From assembly GCA_026770615.1 (NCBI GenBank), contig MU631543.1:3132-17893 (forward strand): a stretch of DNA of 14,762 bases, written 5' to 3'. The position numbers and the translations under genes were made by a program. Below are positions 8,501 to 14,762 of this stretch, piece after piece. The notes beneath the pieces were generated by a model. That model made no database searches. It was not told the DNA's origin and worked only from the letters and a program-made list of their open reading frames with translations. Numbering within the stretch: position 1 is the first letter of the stretch; the number at the start of each line of letters is the position of its first letter. This DNA comes from Pavlovales sp. CCMP2436 (taxonomy: Eukaryota > Haptophyta > Pavlovophyceae > Pavlovales).

Positions 8501-9243
8501 CCTCTTGCCGCCCTCGTCGCAGTGACTATCGCAACGACCTCGAGCTCGACGTAGACAGGTGCCCGCTCCTCGCAGGTCCCACGCTGGGCTGCATCGAGCG
8601 CTGCGCGTGGCAGGGCGCCGAGCACGGCTGCCGCTCCGTGGCCACCACGTACACGCTGCCCACAGGGCACGCGTGCGATCGCGGCGGCGGGGAGCTCGGC
8701 GTCTGCACGCCGCCGGCACAGCCCGGCGGCGACCAGGCGATGATCTGCGCCGAGACGCCGTTCTATGTCCTCAATGGCGTGCAGCCACCATCTCCGCCGC
8801 CCGCGCTACCACCGCAGTCAACCACTCCTACTTCCACCGCATTTCTCGACGAGCCGACCAACAGCAACGTTGACGACCGGCTTGCGCCTGCTTCATCATC
8901 GGACGTCATCATTGGTGTGGTTGTCGGGCTTGGTGGCGGCTGCATCATATGCGGCGTGCTCGCCTTTGTCTACGCCAAGTACCGCCGCCGCTTCTCGAGC
9001 ACTCAGACAAGGGTAAAGACTACGGCCGTTGTCGCACTTAAAACCACGCGGCTGCCACTCTCCAAGTTCCTTCGCCGGAATGCCGCCGTGACGAGCGGAG
9101 ACGCGGCCTACATGCCCGTCACAGCTCTCCCGCCCCCGGCCATGGCAATTGCCCCTGTCAACCCTGCCGACGTCACCTTCGCTCAGGTACTGCCGCCCCG
9201 TGGTCCCCGCATTGTCGCACGACTCGCACGACTGCCGACTTAG
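5552..9243 (+). CDS. ADAM-like membrane metalloproteinase (metzincin) with disintegrin-like domain
   Basis: Six exons: 5552-5719, 5808-6872, 6977-7064, 7186-7516, 7695-8411, 8523-9243. Phases agree and give 1029 residues. Order: signal peptide 1-17; prodomain to about 200 with a candidate cysteine switch (RMGGC, C195); metalloproteinase 202-480 starting VEMKLGIVADFGFYR, with VGLAS upstream of the zinc site, HEMGHLFGAPH at 439-449 and a Met-turn near M458; DUF4215/Myxococcus-type Cys repeats from C500 and C548; disintegrin-like CGDG..EECDD..CC..C at 716-789; Cys-rich 791-865; Pro-rich linker; transmembrane 918-941 (IIGVVVGLGGGC); 88-residue tail. The expected role is cleaving surface or wall proteins; substrate unknown. 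The first ATG in frame is used. Against typical ADAMs, the Met-turn spacing is short and about 70 residues separate VGLAS from the zinc site. Alternative 3' end: donor at 9187, acceptor before 9314, stop at 9349. Confidence 0.85.
5720..5807 (+). other. Metalloproteinase intron 1
   Basis: An 88-bp phase-0 intron, GTACGT to CTGCAG. It falls in the prodomain. There is no repeat content and no junction duplication. Confidence 0.85.
6873..6976 (+). other. Metalloproteinase intron 2
   Basis: A 104-bp phase-0 intron, donor GTATAT, acceptor CTGCAG. Reading through it meets TGA at 6903-6905, so splicing is required to reach the zinc-binding site. Confidence 0.8.
7065..7185 (+). other. Metalloproteinase intron 3, splitting the zinc-site Met codon
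   Basis: A 121-bp phase-1 intron, GTAAGT to CACCAG, with a C-rich pyrimidine tract. It interrupts the Met codon in HEMGHLFGAPH, so the HExxH motif exists only after splicing. Confidence 0.9.
7517..7694 (+). repeat. Metalloproteinase intron 4, degenerate CCCTAA-like repeat
   Basis: A 178-bp phase-2 intron, donor GTTAGC, acceptor GCTTAG. Nearly all of it is a degenerate hexamer repeat of the kind CCCTAA, CCCTGA, CCCCAA on the sense strand, resembling interstitial telomeric repeat. Perfect CCCTAA units are rare. It separates the two DUF4215-type repeats; splicing restores CGNG at the second. Confidence 0.8.
8412..8522 (+). other. Metalloproteinase intron 5
   Basis: A 111-bp phase-2 intron, GTATGC to GTCGCAG. 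The donor G completes a TAG if unspliced, so retention would give a secreted form ending right after the disintegrin-like domain, without the membrane anchor. Confidence 0.82.
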
Positions 9244-9431
9244 GTGTGGGAGTAGCTCGCAGTGGTGAAGTGGCTCGCATCCTTGCGCTGGCGGTGTGCT
9301 TGCTCGTCTGCAGTGGGCGATGCGGACGGCTGGTCAGCTCTTACCATGAGTGGGGCGCTTCATTTGAGGACTGCCGTCAGTCCTACTGCTCGTTGCTGCG
9401 CCAGCGAGTAGACGAATCCTCGTCTGCTGTA

Positions 9432-9453
9432 CTGCTGTACAGCTGTACAGCAG
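9432..9453. repeat. Perfect 22-bp palindrome downstream of the metalloproteinase gene
   Basis: Each half reads CTGCTGTACAG, with no loop. It lies about 190 bp after the stop codon, in the presumed 3' UTR or just beyond. It could form a cruciform or RNA hairpin; no function can be assigned. Confidence 0.7.
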
Positions 9454-10137
9454 CACGCGCGTACTGTGTGCTGTATTTGCAGTCTATACGCGTCAGGAAT
9501 ATACGAGTATTGGCTTCATATACATATGGGGGGGATGGCCCTGGTCTGCGCCCGTGTGGCTTTATACCTACTTGACACTTAACTGGCTCAAGCACCAGAA
9601 ACTGTTTTTGTATGCTATGATGCCCCTTCTACCGCCTGGGGCGCAGTCTTTGCGTCCAGATGGCCCCGTGATCGATGAATGCGCAGCATAACTAAAGTTG
9701 TATAGAACTGCGGGCCCAAAGGCGCCTCACAGCATGCTACACACTTACAGCACGCATGAGGCTCCGGCACAGCTGCTGCCTAAGCGCCCGCCAGTCTATC
9801 TCCGCCCGCCGGAAATTGACCTCATGGCAGCGCGCCCGTCTTGTGGCTTCTTTGCTAGGTCAGGCTAAATCCCACTGTGCCTAAATTACGCGTACAGCTC
9901 GTCGGCAAGCTCAGGCTCGCCGTCCCCCCCGAACTACCAGCGGAGAATCCGGCTCACGACACTTCCACTGCCCGATATGTTCAATGGAGTCTTGCAGACG
10001 ACCTGAATTATTTATTTATTTGTATATTTATATCGCGCGGGAAAATAAGTGAACCTAATTCGAATGCATACTGTATTTGTGCTGAGGTATCCGACTAGGG
10101 AACCGTATTACATGTACGAATATATATATATTCATGA

Positions 10138-10372
10138 TAAGGATTCAAGCTGGCGTCTAACTGTTCTGAATGTTGTGCTGGTCTGAGCGCTGCGTCGCCC
10201 ATTGCCTGCTGCGTGCCTTAGTCGACTGCGCTGGCTTGGGCGCCACCGCGCGTGCCGATGGATCTCCGGTAGTGTGCCTGGGTAGGGGCGTTTAGGGAGA
10301 TGATCTGCTGGTTGCTGTTTGTCGTGTTCCCACGCTGGGCAGCGATCGGGGCCAGCGCGCTCAAGCGCATAT
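10138..10372. repeat. Repeat family C, copy 2 (longest)
   Basis: Starts after (TA)n with AAGGATTCAAGCTGGCGTCT and runs to AGCGCGCTCAAGCGC. Collinear with 4618-4814; its first about 90 bp is repeated at 10384-10475. Copies tend to abut TA-rich tracts (10119-10131, 10369-10379), which may be the insertion preference or the end of the element. Confidence 0.78.
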
Positions 10373-10383
10373 ATATATTACTG

Positions 10384-10478
10384 GTAAGGATTCAAGCTGG
10401 CGTCTGACTGTCCTGAAAGTTGTGCTGGTCTGAGCGCTGCGTCGTCCATTGCCTGCTTCGTGCCTTAACCGGCTGTTA
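10384..10478. repeat. Repeat family C, copy 3 (5' part only)
   Basis: Matches 10138-10230 closely (shared AAGGATTCAAGCTGGCGTCT and GTGCTGGTCTGAGCGCTGCG), then diverges after CGTGCCTTA. It is a truncated copy in direct orientation right after copy 2. Confidence 0.8.
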
Positions 10479-10551
10479 CATTATTAGTAGCAGCTCAGCA
10501 TGGTTCAACAGACCTGTGGTGTTCACTCACCGACTTGGTCGACGTCAGACA

Positions 10552-10734
10552 TTATATTACTTTTTGGCCTAGCGTTGGCGCGCCTGGTGCAGGCTCAGCG
10601 GCATTGAATTCAGCGGATGGCTTGGCGGTGCTGGGCTCGGCGGCAGAATCAGCTGCGGGCTTGGTGGCGGCGGGCTTGGCAGTGGAGGATTTAGCGGGTT
10701 TTTTTGGCGATGTGTACGGTGGGCTCGGTGGCTG
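10552..10734 (-). pseudogene. Possible minus-strand terminal exon, Ala/Lys/Pro-rich
   Basis: Read on the minus strand from 10734, directly after an ATTATTAG acceptor-like site, 60 codons are open to TAA at 10554-10552. The peptide is low-complexity: KKPAKSSTAKPAATKPAAD, then a milder AEP/AKP part and LGQKVI. The composition recalls linker-histone or other disordered basic tails. A stop lies in frame just before the AG, so it is open only as an exon. No upstream exon is found on the minus strand between here and 11116, which is repeat B. It may be an exon remnant, or chance in a GC-rich simple repeat. Confidence 0.25.
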
Positions 10735-10807
10735 CTAATAATTAATCTGCCGCCAACTCCGCTGTACCCCTCCAGAAATCATGCCTTTCTTCCCGCTTCC
10801 AAACGCT

Positions 10808-11116
10808 AGCGCTGAGAATCGGAAATGTTAGTTACTTTTAGAATGTTGTCGACCCTCCTAGAGTTAGCTAGGCACACACACGAGAGGCATACGAGGCGGG
10901 CTCCGGCCGTCAAGGAGGGCTTTGTTCAACGACATTTATCGACACTTAGTAGCACGCAGGGGCGAACGATGTCCACTTCTGAGGGGTCAAAATCCGAATT
11001 AGTGGCGCGATTCCGCACAGGGGAGGGGGAAAAGTGGTGACCGGGACGAAGAAGTAGACATTGGTCACCCCTGCGCGCTAAGTATCGATAGCTGATGTCG
11101 AATAGAGCCCTCCTCG
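10808..11116. repeat. Repeat family B, copy 2, with long inverted-repeat core
   Basis: 10808-10912 matches copy 1 at 3438-3530 directly. The core 10913-11116 is itself an inverted repeat: about 10913-10980 pairs with 11050-11116 (GGAGGGCT.. against AGAGCCCTCC; GCAGGGG against CCCCTGC). The unique centre matches copy 1 in the opposite orientation. Hence the core behaves as a MITE-like foldback element. No ORF. Confidence 0.75.
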
Positions 11117-11499
11117 GTAGGTTGGAATTCGACCTACCTCATCGCAATCCTCGCTGAGTCTTATTCCGAATTCATTTAGTTCGTCTGAGCTCATTCACAA
11201 AATCTTATAAACATAATTTCTGCAGATAGTTTCACTGTATATTCATGTATGTCGTGTCGCTACACTTCAGGAGTACACACCCGGATGGCGCCATAGGCGG
11301 AGGTTGCTGCGGGCGATGGCGTATGCGGCACCCGCTCACTCACTCACAGCTCAATGGGAGGGAGGGCGTAGCTCACAAACAAGCGTACAGGCTAGCTGCC
11401 AGCTCGCCACACTGTTCTGATCCATGAGGCGTTACCGGCATGCACAGACCACTGCCTCTCGTTGGCCTGCCCGCATGCCGCCTACTCTCCACCAGCTTC

Positions 11500-12695
11500 C
11501 TAGAGCATGGTGACGACAACGGTGTTGTTGAGCAGGCCAGCCTCCGCGAGGGTTTGTGCGTCGTCTGTCAGCTTCGCACGCGGCATCGGAATCGCGATTT
11601 CGAAGGGCCGTGCGGCAGGCGTGAGCGTCGCGACGTGTGCGCGTAGCTGGCCGACTGTGTGCGTGTGGTTGAGCTTGAGCACCTTGCGCAAGCCGTCCGC
11701 CATCCGCAGCTGGATCGAGGTCGTGGGCGCGCCGGTGTCGAGCGCGGCCTCGCGCGGCTCAACGAGAGTGGTGCTGCCGGCTGCTGCGTCTGTCCGCATG
11801 GAGCGGCCCTCGCCCTGGAAGGGGAGCACGCTGGCGGGGGGCGCGACGTGGGCCTCGGTGCTCTTGTCGATACAGTGCACGTCGATGTCCGCGCCTGCGC
11901 GTTGTGGGGGCGTGGGGTTTGGTAGGGGGAGGGGGGTGTGGGTGTGGGTGGGTGTGTGTGGGTGTGGGTTGGGGGGGTTGGGATAGTGGGGTGGGGTGGA
12001 GGTTGGCAGGGGTTGGCTAGGGCTGGAGCTGTGGCTAATTTGAGCGAAAACGAGCAGAGAATAGAGAAGGAGAGAGAGAGGGCGGGGCTGGGTGGGTGGC
12101 CAGGGCGGTCTTGCAAGATGGCGCGGTGGGCGCAGCACCGGGACGGCGAGGGCGAGGGCGTGCGCGCAGAGCACGGGGTGGGGTGTGGCTAGTGGCGCAG
12201 AGGGGCGGCGGCCGGGCCACAGCAGGGACGGGCGGAGCGCGCACCGCCGGAGCTGGCCTCGAGCTCGCGCGGCACTTGCCCGCGGTTGATATCTGCGAGA
12301 AACTGCGCGTTCTCCGGGTCCTCCGTCCTGCGGAGCGGACCCGCGTCGACCGTGAACCCGTCCCGCCAGAACGTGATCGTGTGTGCCTGCGTCGCCCCGG
12401 CTGGCGCGCCCTCGGCCGCACCCTCAGCCGCGGCGGCGGCATCGCCCGCGTCCGCGGCCGCGAGAGAACGGCCGGCGCCGAGCGAGTCAAACGCCGAGCC
12501 GGAGCGCTCCGCGTTATACTCGTCGATGGAACGCGCGCCGAGCTCGTCCCGCGCCCGGCGCATGAACTCGCGCGGGTCAAGGATCTGCTGGCCCGAGCCG
12601 CCGCCGTTCTGGCCCTGCCCGCCCGCGTAGTAAGCTTGCCGCTTCTCCTCCTCCTCCTCGTCGTTCAGGTCGCGCAGCCCTCTGACGTTGGCCAT
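11500..12695 (-). CDS. NSFL1C: p47/Shp1-type Cdc48/p97 cofactor (SEP and UBX domains)
   Basis: Two exons on the minus strand, 12695-12245 and 11894-11500, phase-1 GT-AG intron, 281 residues. p47/Shp1 adaptors bind the AAA ATPase Cdc48/p97 and direct it to membrane fusion and ubiquitin-linked tasks. Seen in order: RDLNDEEEEE acidic motif (8-17), YYAGG and SGQQI (22-38), disordered Ala-rich part (78-104), SEP domain about 105-172 (TITFWRDGFTVDAGPLRR, then DPENAQFLADINRGQVPREL), SHP-like box FQGEGRSM (176-183), UBX domain 208-281 (TTSIQLRMADGLRKVLKLNH, IPMPRAKLTD, TLAEAGLLNNTVVV). The UBA domain at the N terminus of animal and yeast p47 is missing; no UBA-like frame is seen in the next 600 bp upstream. 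An acceptor-like GTTGCAG 12 bp before the ATG suggests an upstream 5' UTR or coding exon. Confidence 0.9.
11895..12244 (-). other. p47 intron, strongly C-rich on the sense strand
   Basis: A 350-bp intron, donor GTGCGC, acceptor GCGCAG (minus strand). The plus strand at 11903-12010 is a dense series of G runs (GGGTGTGGGTGTGGG type), so the gene's template strand could form G-quadruplexes. Splicing across it restores SEP-domain continuity (VPREL to DIDVHCID). Confidence 0.85.
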
Positions 12696-12696
12696 C

Positions 12697-12780
12697 GCGC
12701 CGGGTCCTGCAACAGTCGAGCGTGCACGTGTAGAGCAGGCGCGGTCCTGCAGCAGTCGAGCTTGCACTTGTAGAGCGCGG
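12697..12780 (-). repeat. 40-bp tandem duplication of an acceptor-like junction upstream of p47
   Basis: 12697-12737 and 12738-12777 are tandem copies; a third begins at 12778. On the minus strand each unit reads CTCGACTGYTGCAG followed by GACC. The copy nearest the gene places the candidate acceptor AG at 12708-12707, 12 bp before the ATG. This resembles the junction duplications seen in SPB1. Confidence 0.72.
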
Positions 12781-13076
12781 TCCGGCGGTGGGCGGCGGCG
12801 GGGTTGAGCGGCGGGGTTGAGCGTGGCGGGCAGGTTCTCTTCTCTCCCTTTTTGTTTGCAACGATTTGATTTTTTTTTGAAACTTAACTGTCGAGTTTGT
12901 AGATGCTACGTAATTAGCGGACGCATCCTCAGGGTCTTGTGGAACCAAGGGGGGGAATGCGATGCACCATTTACGACCGAGCGCGGGCCGCATCCGGGCG
13001 GCTGAGTTCGCCATGGCTCTGATTTGCGAAGCTTCGGATTCGGCCATGAGGGCGAAGGCGCAGGGTCGTGACCGAT

Positions 13077-13097
13077 CGTAACAAAGGCTTTGTTACG
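13077..13097. repeat. Near-continuous palindrome CGTAACAAAG-G-CTTTGTTACG
   Basis: A 10-bp perfect inverted repeat around a single G, between the start of p47 and the divergent small ORF. It could be a protein-binding dyad in a shared upstream region; this is inference only. Confidence 0.6.
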
Positions 13098-13164
13098 GGG
13101 GCCAGCTCGGCCAGAGTCAGCTGAGCCGTGGAAGAACCGGGGGAGTACCTTGGAAGGACCAGTC

Positions 13165-13314
13165 ATGAAGCTCCCACTTGGCCTTGTGCTCCTGTGCGCT
13201 GCGCACGCGATGGCCTCGAACAGCTCGCTGTGCATTCCCCTCCCGCGAAGCCCACCCGCACCGCCTTCGCCGCTGACCTCCTCCTTTTCAATTAGTTGTC
13301 GCATGCAGAGATAA
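13165..13314 (+). CDS. Small ORF with signal-peptide-like start, unrecognised
   Basis: An ATG at 13165 opens 49 codons to TAA at 13312-13314. The first 17 residues, MKLPLGLVLLCAAHAMA, look like a secretory signal, followed by SNSSLCIPLPRSPPAPPSPL, a Ser/Pro-rich piece. It could be the first exon of a secreted or wall protein, as first exons with signal peptides are also seen in the metalloproteinase gene. Downstream acceptor-like ATTAG and ATGCAG sites at 13287-13307 could join it to other frames. No homologue is recognised. Confidence 0.3.
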   Translation: MKLPLGLVLLCAAHAMASNSSLCIPLPRSPPAPPSPLTSSFSISCRMQR

Positions 13315-13652
13315 AAGAACTATTATTAAAGATATTACTGAATTTCGGCGGGAAGTTTGCCAACGGTGAGTCCTGCGAGAATGGACGAGGGGCCATGTCT
13401 CAGGTCACCCCCGGTCAGCTCTCAAGTGGGCGAAGACCATTCAACCGGGTTGAGAGCATTCCTGAAGGGCAATGCCGAAATTTGAAGTGTTTATTGGTCG
13501 GTCTCGACGAGCTCTATTTTATATATTTTTCAAACTCTCTGTAAGTCTTCATGGGCGGGCCAGGGATCAATAACTAACGCACGCTGATTTTAAACATGGT
13601 TTGAACCGTTTTTAAAACCCTACCATCGCTCTGGATCGGGGCTTCATACCTC

Positions 13653-13709
13653 TACCACTAAAGATTTTCAGTTCCACATTATAACGGTACCACATTAAAG
13701 ATTTTCAGT
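13653..13709 (+). repeat. Duplicated acceptor-like motif
   Basis: TACCACTAAAGATTTTCAGT at 13653-13672 recurs as TACCAC-AT-TAAAGATTTTCAG at 13688-13708, 37 bp apart. It is the same kind of repeated acceptor context as in SPB1 intron 1, just before an open frame. Confidence 0.6.
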
Positions 13710-13878
13710 GTTGTCGCAGACACTGCAGGTTTTGCTGCCGGCGCTGCCGCTGCACGTTCTCTTTCAAGCCGCGAGCGAGACTATCCCAGGGTTCATCACC
13801 AGGGTATTCAGTCCACTGGCGAACTGGGTAGGCAAACCCGGCAAACACTCGAGATCGAGCGATGAGAACAGCAGTGGT
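13709..13878 (+). CDS. Candidate exon upstream of the right-hand gene
   Basis: Open from the TTTTCAG acceptor at 13702-13708 to a possible phase-1 donor GTGACG at 13879. It encodes a hydrophobic start (TLQVLLPALPLHVLFQA) and ends SRSSDENSS. Phase 1 would join it to the phase-1 acceptors at 14181 or 14271. The linking is my inference; no family is recognised and the donor is weak. Confidence 0.22.
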
Positions 13879-14154
13879 GACGACGACGGGAAAAGAAACC
13901 GGCGGGCTTGACGCGGTGACGGCAACTTTGGCGAGGACTCTGGCACCTTCGGCAACTCAACAATATAATTTTTGTCAGCGATGGGCCTTCAGCGCACAAG
14001 CGCAGCTGGAGGTACCTGCGGGCACGGCGGCTTCACTCGCGAGAGTGACGTCGTTATGAACCGACGATGACGGGTCTCGAGCGGAATAAATTTTAAGTAC
14101 CACAATACAGAATTCGCGCCTTTCGCGAGCCTCGCCGTGCTGCGCGTGCTGGCC

Positions 14155-14329
14155 GTTGTTCACCTCGTAGGCCGTCTTAGGCGGCGGGAAGAAGGTGGAC
14201 GCGGTGGACAACGATGACGCGTACGCGTTCAACATGTTCGGCGCGTTGCTCACCTCGTTGGCCTCCTTAGGCGGAGGGAAGACGGTGGACGAGGTGGACA
14301 ACGAGGACGCGTTCAACATGTTCGGCGCG
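14155..14329 (+). repeat. 90-bp tandem duplication of acceptor plus exon start
   Basis: Unit 1 (14155-14244) and unit 2 (from 14245, matching to 14329) each hold GTTGYTCACCTCG, a pyrimidine-containing stretch ending TTAG, and an exon start coding GGK.VD.VDN.DA..FNMFGA. The acceptors at 14180 and 14270 are exactly 90 bp apart, so either keeps the frame. Unit 2 lacks six bases (TACGCG) in the coding part. Confidence 0.85.
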
Positions 14330-14687
14330 GACGACGCGCAGGAGGAGGAGGTCGGCGCGCAGGGCAAGAAGCCGCGCACGCAGCGCGCCAATGTCGCCGG
14401 GTCGATCGTCGAGTACCGCGGCGTCACCCTGTCTAGGCGTTCGAAGGAGGAGATTGACGAGGCGCTGAAGGCGCGCACGAAGAAGGCACTGAACAACATC
14501 GACCTCAGCCTTCACCAGCCGCGATACGCTCGCGGCAAGGAGGGCGAGTACGTCACTCCCTACCGCTGTAAGTTCTACGGGCAAGAGAACGGTGCTTGCC
14601 CGTTCCGGTGCAGGGTGATCGAGCATGCCGACGGCACGTGCACGCTCGAGGAGGCGGGAGTTCACACCGAACATGACGTGTACACGG
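14181..14687 (+). CDS. Exon of an unidentified protein with FLYWCH/WRKY-GCM1-like zinc-binding segment (partial)
   Basis: One long exon from acceptor 14180 (or 14270) to the likely donor GTACGC at 14688. Counted from GGC at 14183 it gives 168 residues: two copies of an acidic VDNEDAFNMFGA-type motif, an acidic and basic linker (AQEEEVGAQGKKPRTQR, nuclear-localisation-like), a Lys/Glu helix-prone part (SRRSKEEIDEALKARTKK), then YRC(129)KFYGQENGAC(139)PFRC(143)..GTC(153)..H(161)TEH(164). The spacing of Cys pairs and HxxH resembles FLYWCH/WRKY-GCM1 zinc-binding domains, which often head MULE-type transposases or DNA-binding proteins. The identification is tentative; the decisive part of the protein would be past the window edge. 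Without splicing, the frame ends at 14716. Confidence 0.5.
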
Positions 14688-14762
14688 GTACGCTTGCTGC
14701 GCTTCAACCGCTTTGACATCCGCGCGCTATAAGAGTCTGGCGGCTCGAGCCTGACCTCTCCC

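Larger units (their letters stand above)
9244..11499. other. Intergenic region with repeat families C and B
   Basis: Between the metalloproteinase stop and the p47 stop codon. It holds a palindrome, two family C copies, one family B copy and a possible minus-strand exon. 9455-10130 and 11140-11499 show nothing I can name; the short ORFs there have no motifs. The two flanking genes converge, so their 3' ends lie in this region. Confidence 0.6.
12707..14154. other. Poorly assigned region upstream of p47 and of the right-hand gene
   Basis: p47 reads leftward from 12695 and the candidates here read rightward, so 12.7-13.2 kb may hold divergent promoters. Contents: tandem junction repeat, hairpin at 13077-13097, a small signal-peptide ORF, a GT-AG exon candidate around 13292-13358 (LSHAEIKELLLKILLNF.., donor GTGAGT at 13359), duplicated acceptor-like sites near 13671 and 13708, and a 41-bp repeat at 14052-14092. 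None is strong enough to call a gene. Confidence 0.5.

Overview
The window is nuclear DNA of a eukaryote. It has GC-rich exons joined by GT-AG introns, AT-rich intergenic DNA full of short inverted-repeat elements, and no operons or ribosome binding sites. A GC-rich unicellular alga such as a haptophyte fits best, but the window holds no marker that settles the lineage.

Layout: (1) 88-2792, + strand: the last five exons of an SPB1/FTSJ3-type rRNA 2'-O-methyltransferase gene; the catalytic half lies upstream of the window. (2) 2793-5551: repeat-rich intergenic DNA, including two copies of a TA-flanked MITE and copies of three other repeat families. (3) 5552-9243, + strand: a complete-looking six-exon gene for a 1029-residue, ADAM-like, single-pass membrane metalloproteinase (signal peptide, prodomain, HExxHxxGxxH protease domain, DUF4215/Myxococcus-type Cys-rich repeats, disintegrin-like domain, Cys-rich region, transmembrane segment, tail). 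(4) 9244-11499: intergenic DNA with more copies of the same repeat families and one possible minus-strand Ala/Lys/Pro-rich exon. (5) 12695-11500, - strand: a two-exon p47/Shp1-type (SEP + UBX) cofactor of Cdc48/p97. (6) 12707-14154: mostly unassigned, with a small signal-peptide-like ORF and weak exon candidates. (7) 14181-14687, + strand: an exon of an unidentified protein with an acidic N-terminal part and a C..C...HxxH segment resembling FLYWCH/WRKY-GCM1 zinc-binding domains; the gene probably continues past the right edge.

The genes are housekeeping or surface functions and do not form a pathway. The most unusual pattern is in the introns. In SPB1, upstream of the p47 start, and in the 14.2-kb gene, splice junctions (the end of an exon with its donor, or the acceptor with the start of an exon) are repeated inside the adjoining intron as near-perfect to decayed tandem copies. 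The compact introns of the metalloproteinase gene do not show this. It looks like repeated local duplication of exon-intron boundaries and may be how these introns grew. Long introns are also strongly C-rich on the sense strand, so the template strand is G-rich, in genes on both strands.
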